Shown: positions 35,190 to 44,609, numbered from the stretch's first letter. The stretch: 64,000 nucleotides of DNA from Kitasatospora sp. NBC_00240 (GCF_026342405.1 NZ_JAPEMU010000001.1:1426001-1490000), one strand, 5' to 3'. The notes: generated by a model not told the origin, from the sequence alone. Numbers and translations: made by a program.

Positions 35190-35658
35190 CACGGGTGCGA
35201 GCAGGCGTGCACCCCCGGCCCGGTCTCGGGTCAGGGGTGCTCCTGGGTGCGCTGCGGATGGGGCCCGGAGTACGTCGGGGCGGGCCGGGGCGGTCGGGGC
35301 GGGCCGGGGTCGACGGGCGCCCGGACCGGGTGCGTGGACGGAGTACGCGCAGTCGCGGGTGAGGTGGCCGGGACCGGTCGGGGCACGTCGCCCGGTCCCG
35401 GCCGTGGGCCGGGGGCTGCCGTCCCGGGGCGGCCTCAGGCCCCGCCTACGGGGCGGCCGGACCGGGGCACGGCCGGAGCAGGTGATCGGTGCACGGTGCT
35501 CCGCCGCCGACGATCATGCGGCTCGGGCAGCCCGGCGCGCCGGGGGGACCCTGGGCACGGGCGGGGGACACGGCGTCCGGGGACACGGGCCGGGGTGCGG
35601 GCCGGGGTGCGGGGTCCCGGGCCCCGGTCCCGGCCCCGGTCCCGGTCCCGGTCCCGGG
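35190..35658. repeat. Intergenic region with dispersed hairpin repeat copy B and simple repeats
   Basis: 35366-35417 nearly repeats 21382-21433 (hairpin GGCCGGGACCG / CGGTCCCGGCC region). Simple runs follow at 35270-35330 (CGGGGCGGGCC type) and at 35625-35660 (CCGGTCCCGGTCCCGG). No gene is supported. Confidence 0.6.
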
Positions 35659-37077
35659 TCAGCTGGTCACCAGGAAGGTGGCGTCCGCACGGTCGGTGGC
35701 CGACGAGGCGGCCGAGAGCGGGTCGATGCGCAGTTGGAAGTTCGCGTGGCGCAGGTAGCGGTCGGGGTAGTTGTAGGACCGGTAGGACGTGGCGGCGGAG
35801 TCGGCCAGCCCGGCCGTCCGGTAGAAGGTGGCGTCGGAGGCGAACTGGGCCGTTCCGTCGGCCGGGTCCAGGACGACGGCGAACCCGCTGTGCCGCAGGT
35901 ACCGCCCGGGGAAGTTGACCGACTCGAAGGACACCCCGGCACCGTCCGCGAGGCCCGGGACGATCTTCCACTCGGCATCGGGGTAGGGGTCGAACGGGAA
36001 GGCGTCGATCCGGCCGGCGAAGGCGCTGTGCCGGACGAACCGGGCGGGGTAGTTGTACGACTTCAGCCGGCTCCACCCCGGCGTGCCCCAGGTGGCCTTG
36101 AGATTGTTCATCTCGGCCGCGGTCAGCGGGGTGACGGTGCCGTGCTTGGAGTTGATCGGCTGGGTGTAGGTCCGCTGGTCCGCGGCGGTCCAGGTGCCCG
36201 AGTCGACGGCGGAGGTCTGCCAGGCGTAGAACACGCCGTTGGGGGTGTAGGTGTCCCCCCAGAGCGTCCAGCCGTTGCCGGTCAAGGACTTGACGAGGAT
36301 CGGGGCCTCGGTGCCGCCGTGCGCCAGCGGGCCCGTGTAGGTGGTGGAGTTGAAGGCGCCGGCGGCCAGCGAGGTGGCCTTCGCGCCGTACAGCGACTGG
36401 TCCGACTCCTTCTTGTAGTAGAGGTAGTTGGTGCCGCTGCCGCCCACCACGACGTCGGCGTCGATGACGTCGAAGCCGGGGTCGAAGTACGTCACCGGCT
36501 GGCTGAAGGTGGTGAAGTCGTTGGTGTAGTCGGCCATGATGACGTTGCGGGTGCCGTTGTTCGCGGAGTACAGCAGGGCGTACCGGCCCCGGCTCGCGTC
36601 CCAGAACGCCTCCGGCGCCCGGGCGTGCGTGGTGGTCATCGAATGGACCTGCACCCGGCGGTAGTTGGTGAAGCTCCGTAGGTCCGGCGAGTCCCAGACA
36701 TGGATGTACATGTTCGGCTGGGAGAAGTCCGTGCCGGCGAGATCGGTGGCCAGAACGGTGAAGGTGCCGTCCTGCTTGCGCAGGATGAACGGGTCGCGCA
36801 GGCCCTTGGTGCCGGCCGTCGGCGTGACCACCGGCGCGTTCTGGTTCAGCGGGGTCCACTCCAGGCCGTCGGCACTGACGGCGAGGTGGAGCCCGTAGTT
36901 GTTGCCGATCCCCTGGTTGGACTCGGTGAAGTACCCCATGACGTAACCGCCGTAGGCGGTCGCCGCACGGGCGGTGGTGGCGGGAACTGAGGCCAGCGGG
37001 GCCGCCAGCAGGGCGGCGGCGAATGCCGGGGCGAGCCCGCCGAGCCGGCCGGTGCCGGTGGATCGAAGATGGCGCAT
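35659..37077 (-). CDS. Secreted GH43-type arabinofuranosidase with CBM42
   Basis: Secreted enzyme of 472 residues. The signal peptide (LAPAFAAALLAAPLASVPATTARA) leads into a propeller with candidate catalytic acids Asp in GLRDPFILRKQDG, Asp in VIDADVVVGG and Glu in GGTEAPILVK, the order and spacing of GH43. An AbfB/CBM42 trefoil follows from about residue 335 (YNYPARFVRHSAF, VNFPGRYLRHSGF, YNYPDRYLRHANF), indicating binding to arabinofuranose side chains. GAGGACC lies before the ATG. A perfect operator with promoter is 200 bp upstream, divergent from the next GH43-type gene. I cannot assign the GH43 subfamily. Confidence 0.85.
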   Translation of the reverse strand: MRHLRSTGTGRLGGLAPAFAAALLAAPLASVPATTARAATAYGGYVMGYFTESNQGIGNNYGLHLAVSADGLEWTPLNQNAPVVTPTAGTKGLRDPFILRKQDGTFTVLATDLAGTDFSQPNMYIHVWDSPDLRSFTNYRRVQVHSMTTTHARAPEAFWDASRGRYALLYSANNGTRNVIMADYTNDFTTFSQPVTYFDPGFDVIDADVVVGGSGTNYLYYKKESDQSLYGAKATSLAAGAFNSTTYTGPLAHGGTEAPILVKSLTGNGWTLWGDTYTPNGVFYAWQTSAVDSGTWTAADQRTYTQPINSKHGTVTPLTAAEMNNLKATWGTPGWSRLKSYNYPARFVRHSAFAGRIDAFPFDPYPDAEWKIVPGLADGAGVSFESVNFPGRYLRHSGFAVVLDPADGTAQFASDATFYRTAGLADSAATSYRSYNYPDRYLRHANFQLRIDPLSAASSATDRADATFLVTS

Positions 37078-37277
37078 GGATGAGGTCCTCGCTGCATCTG
37101 CCGGTGGGCGGCAGGCCGGAGGCGCCGGCTCTGCCGTCGGTGGGGTGGGCCGGGGTTGCTGTGCGGTGCGGCCAACTGGGACGGGGACGCCCCGGGTCGG
37201 GCATCAAGGGTCGGGCATCAAGGGGGTGCGGCGAATCGGTCCGCGCCGTCCTGTTCACATTCCCCACGGGTTTCCGT

Positions 37278-37306
37278 ATTGTTAACGCTCACAATGTCGT
37301 CGTCAA
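37278..37306 (-). promoter_or_regulatory. Arabinose-regulon promoter and operator 5 (GH43-CBM42 gene)
   Basis: Operator TTGTTAACGCTCACAA at 37279-37294, extended to 18 bp by flanking A and T. Minus strand TTGACG (37306-37301), 16 bases, TAACAAT (37284-37278). Confidence 0.82.
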
Positions 37307-37611
37307 GACATCCGGCAGAGGTACTCCGCGGGCCCCACCCACATCCGTAGGAACACTCCGCGAACCGGGTCGCCCGGCCACAGGGCCACCCGGCCCGCCA
37401 CCGGCCGAGCGTCCGGCCCGGCAGCGAACACATCGACTCCCTTCGCCACATTTTCTTTTCCTACAATGACTTTGACGCCTCATCAGCAACGAACGCACAG
37501 GGAGAGCGGAGACCCGATGCGGTTCACCCGGCGAGCCGGGTCGGACGCCGGAACCCCGGCCGCACCCTTGACGCCACCCTGTCTTCGCAGCACACTCACC
37601 CGTCAACAGCA

Positions 37612-37627
37612 GTGTGAGCGTGAACAA
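37612..37627. promoter_or_regulatory. Arabinose-regulon operator 6 (GH43-type/GH127 genes)
   Basis: Written on the plus strand GTGTGAGCGTGAACAA, the reverse complement of TTGTTCACGCTCACAC, 14 of 16 matching the consensus. It lies 60 bp before the plus-strand GH43-type gene and is oriented toward it. Confidence 0.78.
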
Positions 37628-37688
37628 TTAGCCTTCCCCATCCCGCGATCACCGCCCCCACAGCTAGGACCCCACAGCTAGGAACAGC

Positions 37689-39071
37689 ATGAGCTCCCAC
37701 TCCCCCTCACGCCGGACCCTCCTCCGCGCGATGAGCGCCCTGCCCGCCTCGGTACTCCTGGCCGGCGAGCTCCCCGCGCTGCTCGGCACCGCCCGGGCCG
37801 CCGCGCCCGCGGCCGGGACGGCCGACCGGTACACGATCGTCGCGTTCACCAACACCGGCGACACCACCGTGAACGTCTACCAGGCCGACGACGCCACCGA
37901 CTTCCGCCTGCTCAGGGCCGCCGCGTACACCCCGCCCGCCGACCGCATCCGCGACGCCAGCCTGTTCCGGCACACCGACGGCTACTACTACCTCACCTAC
38001 ACCACCCACGCCTGGCAGGACACCAGCACCACCATCGGCTTCGCCCGCAGCAGCGACCGGCTGACCTGGACCCACCTGTACGACCACGCCGTACCCCTCG
38101 CCGGCCTCTCCCGGGCCTGGGCGCCCGAGTGGTTCGTCGACCCGGACGGGTCCGTGCACGTCATCGTCTCGTGCTCGCCCACCAGCGACGAGTGGGACTT
38201 CACGCCGTACCTCCTGACCGCGGCCGACAGCGCGCTCACCGCCTGGAGCGCACCTGTGCCCCTGGCGGGAATCGGCCCCAACCACATCGACACCTTCGTG
38301 GTGAAGATCGGCTCCACCTACCACGCCTTCACCAAGAACGAGACGACGAAGTACATCGAGTACGCCACCGCCACGTCGCTCGCCGGGCCCTGGACCCTCA
38401 GGAGGACCGGTGACTGGGCCGGCTGGGGCAGCTACCGCGAGGGGCCCGCCCTGGTCCGGCTCGACAACGGCGGCTGGCGGCTGTTCTTCGACGGCTACGG
38501 GGCCGGCCAGTACCTTTTCAGTGACAGCTACGACACCTTCGCCAGCTGGACGGCACCGCAGGCCCTGCCGGGAATCTCCGGCACGGCACGCCACTTCACC
38601 ATCCTCAAGGAGCAGGTCACCGCGTCACCGCTGCTCACTCCCGGCACCACCCGTTCGCTGCGGTCGGCCAACTTCCCCACCCGGTACTGGCAGACCCGGT
38701 CGAACCTGCTCAATCTCGCGGTGGTCGGCGCCACCGGCAGTGCCGCCGAGCGGCAGGCGGCGACCTTCTCGGTCCTCCCCGGCCTCGCCGACGCCAACGC
38801 CTTCTCCTTCCGGGACTCCGCCGGCAACCACCTTCGCCACTACGGCTTCCGGGCCCGCTTCGACCCCGACGCCGGCACCGCGCAGTTCGCCGGTGACGCC
38901 ACCTTCGTGGCCCGCCCCGGCGCCACGGCGGGCAGCGTCCGACTGGAGTCCTGGAACTATCCGGGCCGCTACCTCCGCCACGCCGACTACCAGCTCCGGG
39001 TGGACCTCGCCGACGGCAGCGACCTGTTCAGGAGCGACAGCACCTTCACCCCCGTCACCCCGCTCGCCTGA
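37689..39071 (+). CDS. Tat-exported GH43-type glycosidase with CBM42
   Basis: Exported enzyme of 460 residues. The N terminus SPSRRTLLRAMSALPASVLLA has a twin-arginine motif. The propeller shows Asp in RIRDASLFRHTDGYYYLTY, Asp in HIDTFVVKIG and Glu in YREGPALVRLDNG, matching the GH43-type triad. A CBM42 trefoil follows from about residue 320 (ANFPTRYWQTRSN, GNHLRHYGFRAR, WNYPGRYLRHADY). AGGA precedes the ATG. Controlled by operator 6. The GH127-type gene follows 220 bp later on the same strand and may share the transcript. Arabinose side chains are the likely target; exact linkage not readable. Confidence 0.85.
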   Translation: MSSHSPSRRTLLRAMSALPASVLLAGELPALLGTARAAAPAAGTADRYTIVAFTNTGDTTVNVYQADDATDFRLLRAAAYTPPADRIRDASLFRHTDGYYYLTYTTHAWQDTSTTIGFARSSDRLTWTHLYDHAVPLAGLSRAWAPEWFVDPDGSVHVIVSCSPTSDEWDFTPYLLTAADSALTAWSAPVPLAGIGPNHIDTFVVKIGSTYHAFTKNETTKYIEYATATSLAGPWTLRRTGDWAGWGSYREGPALVRLDNGGWRLFFDGYGAGQYLFSDSYDTFASWTAPQALPGISGTARHFTILKEQVTASPLLTPGTTRSLRSANFPTRYWQTRSNLLNLAVVGATGSAAERQAATFSVLPGLADANAFSFRDSAGNHLRHYGFRARFDPDAGTAQFAGDATFVARPGATAGSVRLESWNYPGRYLRHADYQLRVDLADGSDLFRSDSTFTPVTPLA

Positions 39072-39291
39072 CCCGACCGACCCCGGCACCCGACGGGGGC
39101 ACCGGCTGAAACCCGAGGGGACGCGCGCCGCGGCCCGCCGGACCGACCGGCGGTGCAAGGCGGTCCGGTCACCGGGACCCGCCCGGACCCGCGCGCAGGC
39201 GCCCCCGGCACGCCCGTCACCCGTCCGGATCCATGCCCCGCCCAGCAAGCCGTGCCATCCGGTCCCCGCCACGAAGGGATGTCCTCGGCCC

Positions 39292-42030
39292 ATGTCCGAG
39301 CTCAATCGCAGGCACTTCCTCACCGCCGCCGCCGGCGCCGCGCTCGCCACCGCCGCACCGGCCACCGCCTCGGCGGTCCCGCTCCCGGCCCCGGCCGCAC
39401 CCGCCGCCGCACCCTTGGCCGCACCGACCGCCCCGGCCGCACCGCTGCCGCCCGTGCGCGCCGACTTCGGCGCTCTGGTCCGGCCGTTCGACCTGGGGCA
39501 GGTCCAACTCCCAGCCGGCCGGTGGCGTGACAACATGAACCGCACGCTGGCCTACCTGCGGTTCGTCGACGCCGACCGCCTGCTCTACAACTTCCGGCTC
39601 AACCACGGGCTCTCGACCCAGGGAGCCGAGCAGTGCTACGGCTGGGAGGCGCCGGACTTCGAGTTCCGCTCGCACAGTCAGGGGCACTTCCTCAGCGGCC
39701 TCGCGCAGGCGTACGCGGTGACCGGGGAGGCCGCGTTCCGTGACAAGGCCGGATACCTGGTGGCGGAGCTGGCCAAGTGCCAGGCCGCCCCGCACGGCTA
39801 CAACCCGGGGTACCTCTCGGGCTTCCCGGAGTCCGACTTCGACACCGTGGAGACGGGCAACCGCAAGGGTGTGCCGTACTACTGCGTCCACAAGACCCTG
39901 GCCGGCCTGCTCGACGTGTGGCGACTGACCGGCCTCACCCAGGCCCGGGACGTGCTGCTGGGGCTGGCGGCCTGGACCGATTGGCGTACCGGCCGGCTCG
40001 GGTATCCACAGATGCAGACGACGCTGCGCACCGAGTTCGGCGGTATGAACGCCGTGCTGACCGACCTCTACCAGTACACCGGGGACGCCCGGTGGCTGGC
40101 CGTGGCCCAGCGCTTCGACCACGCCGCAGTGATCGACCCGCTGGCGGGCGACGCCGACCAGCTCTCGGGCCTGCACGCCAACACGCAGATCCCGAAGATC
40201 GTCGGTGCGGCCCGCGAGTACAAGGCGACGGGCACCACGCGCTACTGCGACATCGCGGTCAACTTCTGGGACATCGTCACCGACCGCCACAGCTACGTGT
40301 TCGGTGGCAACAGTGTCGGCGAGTTCTTCCAACCACCGGACGCCATCGCACGGTTCCTCACCGACAACACCTGCGAGAGCTGCAACACCTACAACATGCT
40401 CAAGCTCGGCCGGGAGCTCTTCGAGCTCGATCCGACGCGGGTCGCCTACGTGGACCACTACGAGAACGCTCTGCTGAACCAGCTGCTCGCCCAGCAGGAT
40501 CCGGCCGACCCGCACGGCCACGTCTGCTACTTCACGCCGACCAAGCCCGGTGGACAGCGCTTCTACAGCCGCGACTACGACACCTTCACCTGCTGCCAGG
40601 GCACCGGCCTGGAGACCCAGACCAAGCTGATGGACTCGATCTACTTCTGGGACGCCACCTCGCTGTACGTCAACCTGTTCATCGGCTCGACGCTCACCTG
40701 GGCGGCCCGCGGGGTGACCGTCACCCAGACCACGGCCTTCCCGGCGTCCGACACCACCACGCTGACGGTGACCGGAGCCACGGGCGCCTGGGCCATGCGG
40801 GTCCGGATCCCCGGCTGGACCGCCGGGGCCACCCTGACCGTCAACGGCGCGCCGCAGAACGTCGCTTCCACGCCCGGCAGTTACGCGGTCCTCGACCGTA
40901 CCTGGACGCCCGGCGACACCGTCACCGTTCGGCTGCCGATGTCGGTGGCCCTGCGGGCGGCCAACGACGACGCGGGCGTCCAGGCCGTCACCTACGGGCC
41001 GGTGGTGCTGAGCGGCGCGTACGGCGCCCGGGACCTCGGCGGCCGGCTGCCCGTGCTCAGCACGGCCTCGATCGCCGCCACCGCGACCCCGTTGAAGTTC
41101 ACCGCCGCGGCGGACGGCTCGACCGTCGACCTGATCCCGTTCTACGACAACCACCATCAGAACTACACGGTGTACTGGAACGCGGACGGCCGGGCCGGCA
41201 CCGCGAGCTTCCGGCTCGTCAACGCCACCAGCGGACTGCTGCTCGGCGTCCAGGACATGGCGACGACGGACGGCGGCCAGGCCCTGCAGTGGGAGGACAG
41301 TGGCACCGCCGACCACAACTGGCAGCTGGCGGTGACCGGTTCGGCGCTCAAACTGCGCAACGTCAACAGCGGCAAGGTGCTCGGCGTGCGGGACATGTCG
41401 ACCGCGGACGACGCGGACGCCCTGCAGTGGAGCGACAACGGCACCGCCGACCACCTCTGGACGGTGCTCGACACCGGCGGCGGCCGGCACCGGCTGCGCA
41501 ACGGCAACAGCGGCAAGGTCCTCGCCGTACTGGGCGCATCGGCCGCCCGCGGCGCCAAGGTCGTCCAGCACTCCGACGACGGCGGCCCGGGCCACGAGTG
41601 GTGGTTCGTGCCCGACGGCGATCGGCGGATCCAGAACCTCGGCAGCGGTCTGCTGCTCGGCGTGAACGGCATGTCGACGGCGGCCGGCGGCCTCGCCGTC
41701 CAGTGGGGCGACAACGGCACCGCCGACCACCTGTGGCTCGCGGTGCGTGACGCGGACGGCGCCTTCCGACTCCGTAACCTCAACAGCGCCAAGGTGCTCG
41801 GGGTGGAGGGGGCCTCGACGGCCGCCGGGGCCCGGGTGCTCCAGTGGGACGACAACGGGACCCGCGACCACCTCTGGCGGCTGCGCCACGGCGGCGAGGG
41901 TGCGTTCCGGATCGAGAACCTGAACAGCGGCAAGGTGCTCGGTGTCACGGGCGCCTCCACGGCGGCCGGCGCGCAGATCGTGCAGGCGGACGACAACGGC
42001 GCCCGCGACCACCTCTGGCGGTTCGTCTGA
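39292..42030 (+). CDS. Tat-exported GH127-type beta-L-arabinofuranosidase with two CBM13 trefoils
   Basis: Exported retaining glycosidase of 912 residues. The Tat motif NRRHFLTAAAG is followed by the (alpha/alpha)6 domain formerly called DUF1680 (YGWEAPDFEFRSHSQGHFLSG). By comparison with the GH127 enzyme HypBA1 the Zn-thiolate site is visible: Glu in VGEFFQPP (about 344), Cys364 in CESCNTYNM with the acid/base Glu362, and the Cys pair in TFTCCQGTG (Cys434 as nucleophile, Cys435). From about residue 640 six ricin-type repeats (SGKVLGV...QW.DNGT.DHLW) form two CBM13 trefoils. GH127 or GH146 membership cannot be separated by eye. The start has AAGGGA 13 bases upstream. Confidence 0.88.
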   Translation: MSELNRRHFLTAAAGAALATAAPATASAVPLPAPAAPAAAPLAAPTAPAAPLPPVRADFGALVRPFDLGQVQLPAGRWRDNMNRTLAYLRFVDADRLLYNFRLNHGLSTQGAEQCYGWEAPDFEFRSHSQGHFLSGLAQAYAVTGEAAFRDKAGYLVAELAKCQAAPHGYNPGYLSGFPESDFDTVETGNRKGVPYYCVHKTLAGLLDVWRLTGLTQARDVLLGLAAWTDWRTGRLGYPQMQTTLRTEFGGMNAVLTDLYQYTGDARWLAVAQRFDHAAVIDPLAGDADQLSGLHANTQIPKIVGAAREYKATGTTRYCDIAVNFWDIVTDRHSYVFGGNSVGEFFQPPDAIARFLTDNTCESCNTYNMLKLGRELFELDPTRVAYVDHYENALLNQLLAQQDPADPHGHVCYFTPTKPGGQRFYSRDYDTFTCCQGTGLETQTKLMDSIYFWDATSLYVNLFIGSTLTWAARGVTVTQTTAFPASDTTTLTVTGATGAWAMRVRIPGWTAGATLTVNGAPQNVASTPGSYAVLDRTWTPGDTVTVRLPMSVALRAANDDAGVQAVTYGPVVLSGAYGARDLGGRLPVLSTASIAATATPLKFTAAADGSTVDLIPFYDNHHQNYTVYWNADGRAGTASFRLVNATSGLLLGVQDMATTDGGQALQWEDSGTADHNWQLAVTGSALKLRNVNSGKVLGVRDMSTADDADALQWSDNGTADHLWTVLDTGGGRHRLRNGNSGKVLAVLGASAARGAKVVQHSDDGGPGHEWWFVPDGDRRIQNLGSGLLLGVNGMSTAAGGLAVQWGDNGTADHLWLAVRDADGAFRLRNLNSAKVLGVEGASTAAGARVLQWDDNGTRDHLWRLRHGGEGAFRIENLNSGKVLGVTGASTAAGAQIVQADDNGARDHLWRFV

Positions 42031-42069
42031 CCGGGTCCGGACACCGCTGGGCGTCCGGGCCCGGACGGC

Positions 42070-42104
42070 GGCGAGGCCCGCCCCTGGTGGGGGCGGACCT
42101 CGCC
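42070..42104. terminator. Bidirectional terminator GH127 / M4 peptidase
   Basis: Stem GGCGAGG-C-CCGCCCC with GGGGCGG-A-CCTCGCC, 14 pairs around one mismatch, between the convergent stop codons. Confidence 0.7.
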
Positions 42105-42191
42105 TGAACTACCGGACCGCCGCCCGGCCAGGTGCCGGCCCGGGGTTCGTCGGACCTGATCGACGGAGCGTCAGACTGTCTGCTTCAAAGC

Positions 42192-44609
42192 TCAGTTGCC
42201 GAGCATGAACTGGGTGTCGTCGATCAGGAAGGTGGTCCGGGCCGCGAGGTCTTCCTTCCCCACGAACTGGACGTTGACGTACTGCCCGGCGTACGCGGAC
42301 AGGTCGACCGTCTTCTGGACGTAGCCGGTGGTCGCGTTCAGGTTGGAGTACGTCGCCAGGACGGTCTCACCGGCCTGGACGGTCAGCTTGTCGTACGGGA
42401 CGGTCTTGGTGCCTTCGTCGGTGGTGATGAACACCCAGAAGGTGAGGGTGGCCTTGCAGCCCCAGGGGACGTACACCGTCTGGGAGAGCGTGTCGGTGTG
42501 GGTGCTGCCGTAGCCGTCGAGGAACGCCTTCCACGAGCCGCTGCGCGGGAGGGTGTAGGGATTGGTGGAGTCGATCACCCTCGGTCCCGACGCGTACCAG
42601 GCGGTGGTGCCGGACTCGAAGCCGGGGTTGGCGAGCTGCTGGGACACCGTGCACTGGCCGACGGTGTAGGTGGTCCAGCCGAACGACACCACGTCCAGGG
42701 CGCCGGTGGTGTCCTTCACGGTGAGCGTGACGGTGCTCAGGGCCTGGGTGGTGGGCGTACCGGTGATCTTGCCGGTGGAGGCGTTCAGGGTCAGGCCGGC
42801 CGGCAGGCCGGTGGCGGTGTAGGTCAGTGCGCCGGGGTTGCTGCTGACGGCCTTCGTCTGCAGGCTCACCGCCGTGCCGGTCCTGGTGACCTGGTCACCG
42901 GGGTTGGTCACCGTCACGCCCTGGGTGATGCGGGCTCCGACGTTGACCGCGGCCCAGGCGTTGGCGGTGTTCTTGTAGGCGGGGGTGCCCGTCCCGTAGA
43001 GGTCGGCGGCCGCCTGGAGGGTGGCGGTGCGGGCACCGGCGTAGTTGGTGTTGGAGGTCATGTAGGTGCTGAGCGCCCGGTACCAGATCCTGCTGGCGGC
43101 GTCGCGACCGATCGGGTTCACCGGCAGGCCGTCGTAGGTCGGGGAGTTGTAGTTCACGCCGTTGACCAGCTTGGCGCCGCTGCCCTCCGAGGCCAGGTAG
43201 AACCAGTGGTTGGCCACACCGGAGGAGAAGTGGACGTCGTTGGAGCCCACGGAGGAGGACCAGTAGTCCGCGGACCACCCGTCCTTGGAGGGCTGGTCCA
43301 TGTAGCGCAGCGGCTTGCCGTCACCGTCGATATTGATCTTCTCGCCGATCAGGTAGTCACCCGGGTCGGCGGCGTTGTTGGCCCAGAACTCCACGGCGGT
43401 GGCCATGATGTCGGAGGTGGCCTCGTTCAGACCGCCGGACTCGTTGCTGTAGTTCAGGTTGGCGGTGGCGGACGTGACGCCGTGCGTCATCTCGTGGGCG
43501 GCGACGTCGATCGAGGTGAGCGGGTTGGCGTTGCCGTCACCGTCGCCGTAGGTCATGCAGAAGCAGCCGTCCCACCAGTACGCGTTCACGTAGTAGTCGC
43601 CGTAGTGCACGCGGCTGTGGGCGGCGACACCGTTGTTCTGGATGCCGTTGCGGCCCAGCACGTTCTTGTAGAAGTCCCAGGTCAGCTGGGCGCCGTACTG
43701 GGCGTCCACGCCGGCGGTCTGCGCGCTCGCGGTGGTGCTGTTGCCCCACACGTCGTCCGTGTCGGTGAACAGCGTGCCCGGGACGTCGTCGGTCTCGACG
43801 TGGTTCAGGTCGTAGGTCTTGTGACCGCCACGGGTGTTGTCGGTCATGCTGTACGAACTGCCGGACCCCGCGGTGCCGATGGTGACCTGGCCGGAGTACT
43901 GGCTGTTGCCGATGCCGTTCTTGACGTCCTGGTACTCGAACAGCTTGGCGCCGGTCCTCGCGTCGGTGACGACGTGCAGCTCGGACGGGGTGCCGTCGTG
44001 CTGCAGGCCGCCGACGACGCTCTCCCAGGCCAGCACCGGGGTGCCGGAGGCCGCCCAGACGACCTTGCGGACCGAGTCCGCCTTGGCGTCCTTCGCACCC
44101 TCGGACCTGGCGCGGCCCACCGCGAACTCCTCGGCCGAGCCGGCCGTCGCGGTTTCGGCGGTGGAGGCGACCGCGATGGTCTCCCGGGTGGCCTTGTCGA
44201 CGCCCTTGGTGGTTCCGTCCGGGGCCGTGTGGACGACCAGGTCGCCGCCGAGGACGGGCAGCCCGGCGAAGGTCCGGTCGTAGCGGGTGTGCAGGGTGCC
44301 GTCCGCGTCCTTCAGCACGGACTTCGCCTGCAGGTCCTCCTGCGCTCCGAGGCCCAGGGCCTTGGCGGTGGTGGCGCGCCGGCTCTGTGCGTCGGCCAGC
44401 AGGGCCGACCGCTCGCCCGGGGCCAGCGCCACCGCGAGGGCTCCCGCCCTGGGCGCGGGGGAGGTACCGGCGGTGGCACCCTGGGCGGCCGGCCCGTGCT
44501 CGGGGGTGGGGTCGGCGGTGGCGATGCCGGCCGGTAATGCGACGGCGACCATCGCGGCCGCGGCTACCAACGCGCTCGCGGTGACAGCCTTGTGGGGGGA
44601 ACGCCTCAA
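42192..44609 (-). CDS. Secreted M4 (thermolysin-family) zinc metallopeptidase
   Basis: Secreted prepro-metallopeptidase of 805 residues. Signal peptide, FTP-type propeptide (QAKSVLKDADGTLHTRYDRTF, PVLGGDLVVH) and then the catalytic domain with HEMTH zinc motif in IDVAAHEMTHGVT, the third ligand Glu in GGLNEATSDI and the C-terminal His region NDVHFSSGVANHWFYL. Two extra domains follow: a putative-Ig (He_PIG-like) module (PGALTYTATGLPAGLTL) and a jelly-roll-like C terminus (NPGFESGTTAWYASG). The start appears to be TTG 44609, since GAGGAG is 5 bases upstream and no ATG/GTG is in frame. A possible promoter TTGACG-19-GAGGAT lies at 44910-44880. Unrelated to the sugar genes around it. Confidence 0.92.
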   Translation of the reverse strand: MRRSPHKAVTASALVAAAAMVAVALPAGIATADPTPEHGPAAQGATAGTSPAPRAGALAVALAPGERSALLADAQSRRATTAKALGLGAQEDLQAKSVLKDADGTLHTRYDRTFAGLPVLGGDLVVHTAPDGTTKGVDKATRETIAVASTAETATAGSAEEFAVGRARSEGAKDAKADSVRKVVWAASGTPVLAWESVVGGLQHDGTPSELHVVTDARTGAKLFEYQDVKNGIGNSQYSGQVTIGTAGSGSSYSMTDNTRGGHKTYDLNHVETDDVPGTLFTDTDDVWGNSTTASAQTAGVDAQYGAQLTWDFYKNVLGRNGIQNNGVAAHSRVHYGDYYVNAYWWDGCFCMTYGDGDGNANPLTSIDVAAHEMTHGVTSATANLNYSNESGGLNEATSDIMATAVEFWANNAADPGDYLIGEKINIDGDGKPLRYMDQPSKDGWSADYWSSSVGSNDVHFSSGVANHWFYLASEGSGAKLVNGVNYNSPTYDGLPVNPIGRDAASRIWYRALSTYMTSNTNYAGARTATLQAAADLYGTGTPAYKNTANAWAAVNVGARITQGVTVTNPGDQVTRTGTAVSLQTKAVSSNPGALTYTATGLPAGLTLNASTGKITGTPTTQALSTVTLTVKDTTGALDVVSFGWTTYTVGQCTVSQQLANPGFESGTTAWYASGPRVIDSTNPYTLPRSGSWKAFLDGYGSTHTDTLSQTVYVPWGCKATLTFWVFITTDEGTKTVPYDKLTVQAGETVLATYSNLNATTGYVQKTVDLSAYAGQYVNVQFVGKEDLAARTTFLIDDTQFMLGN

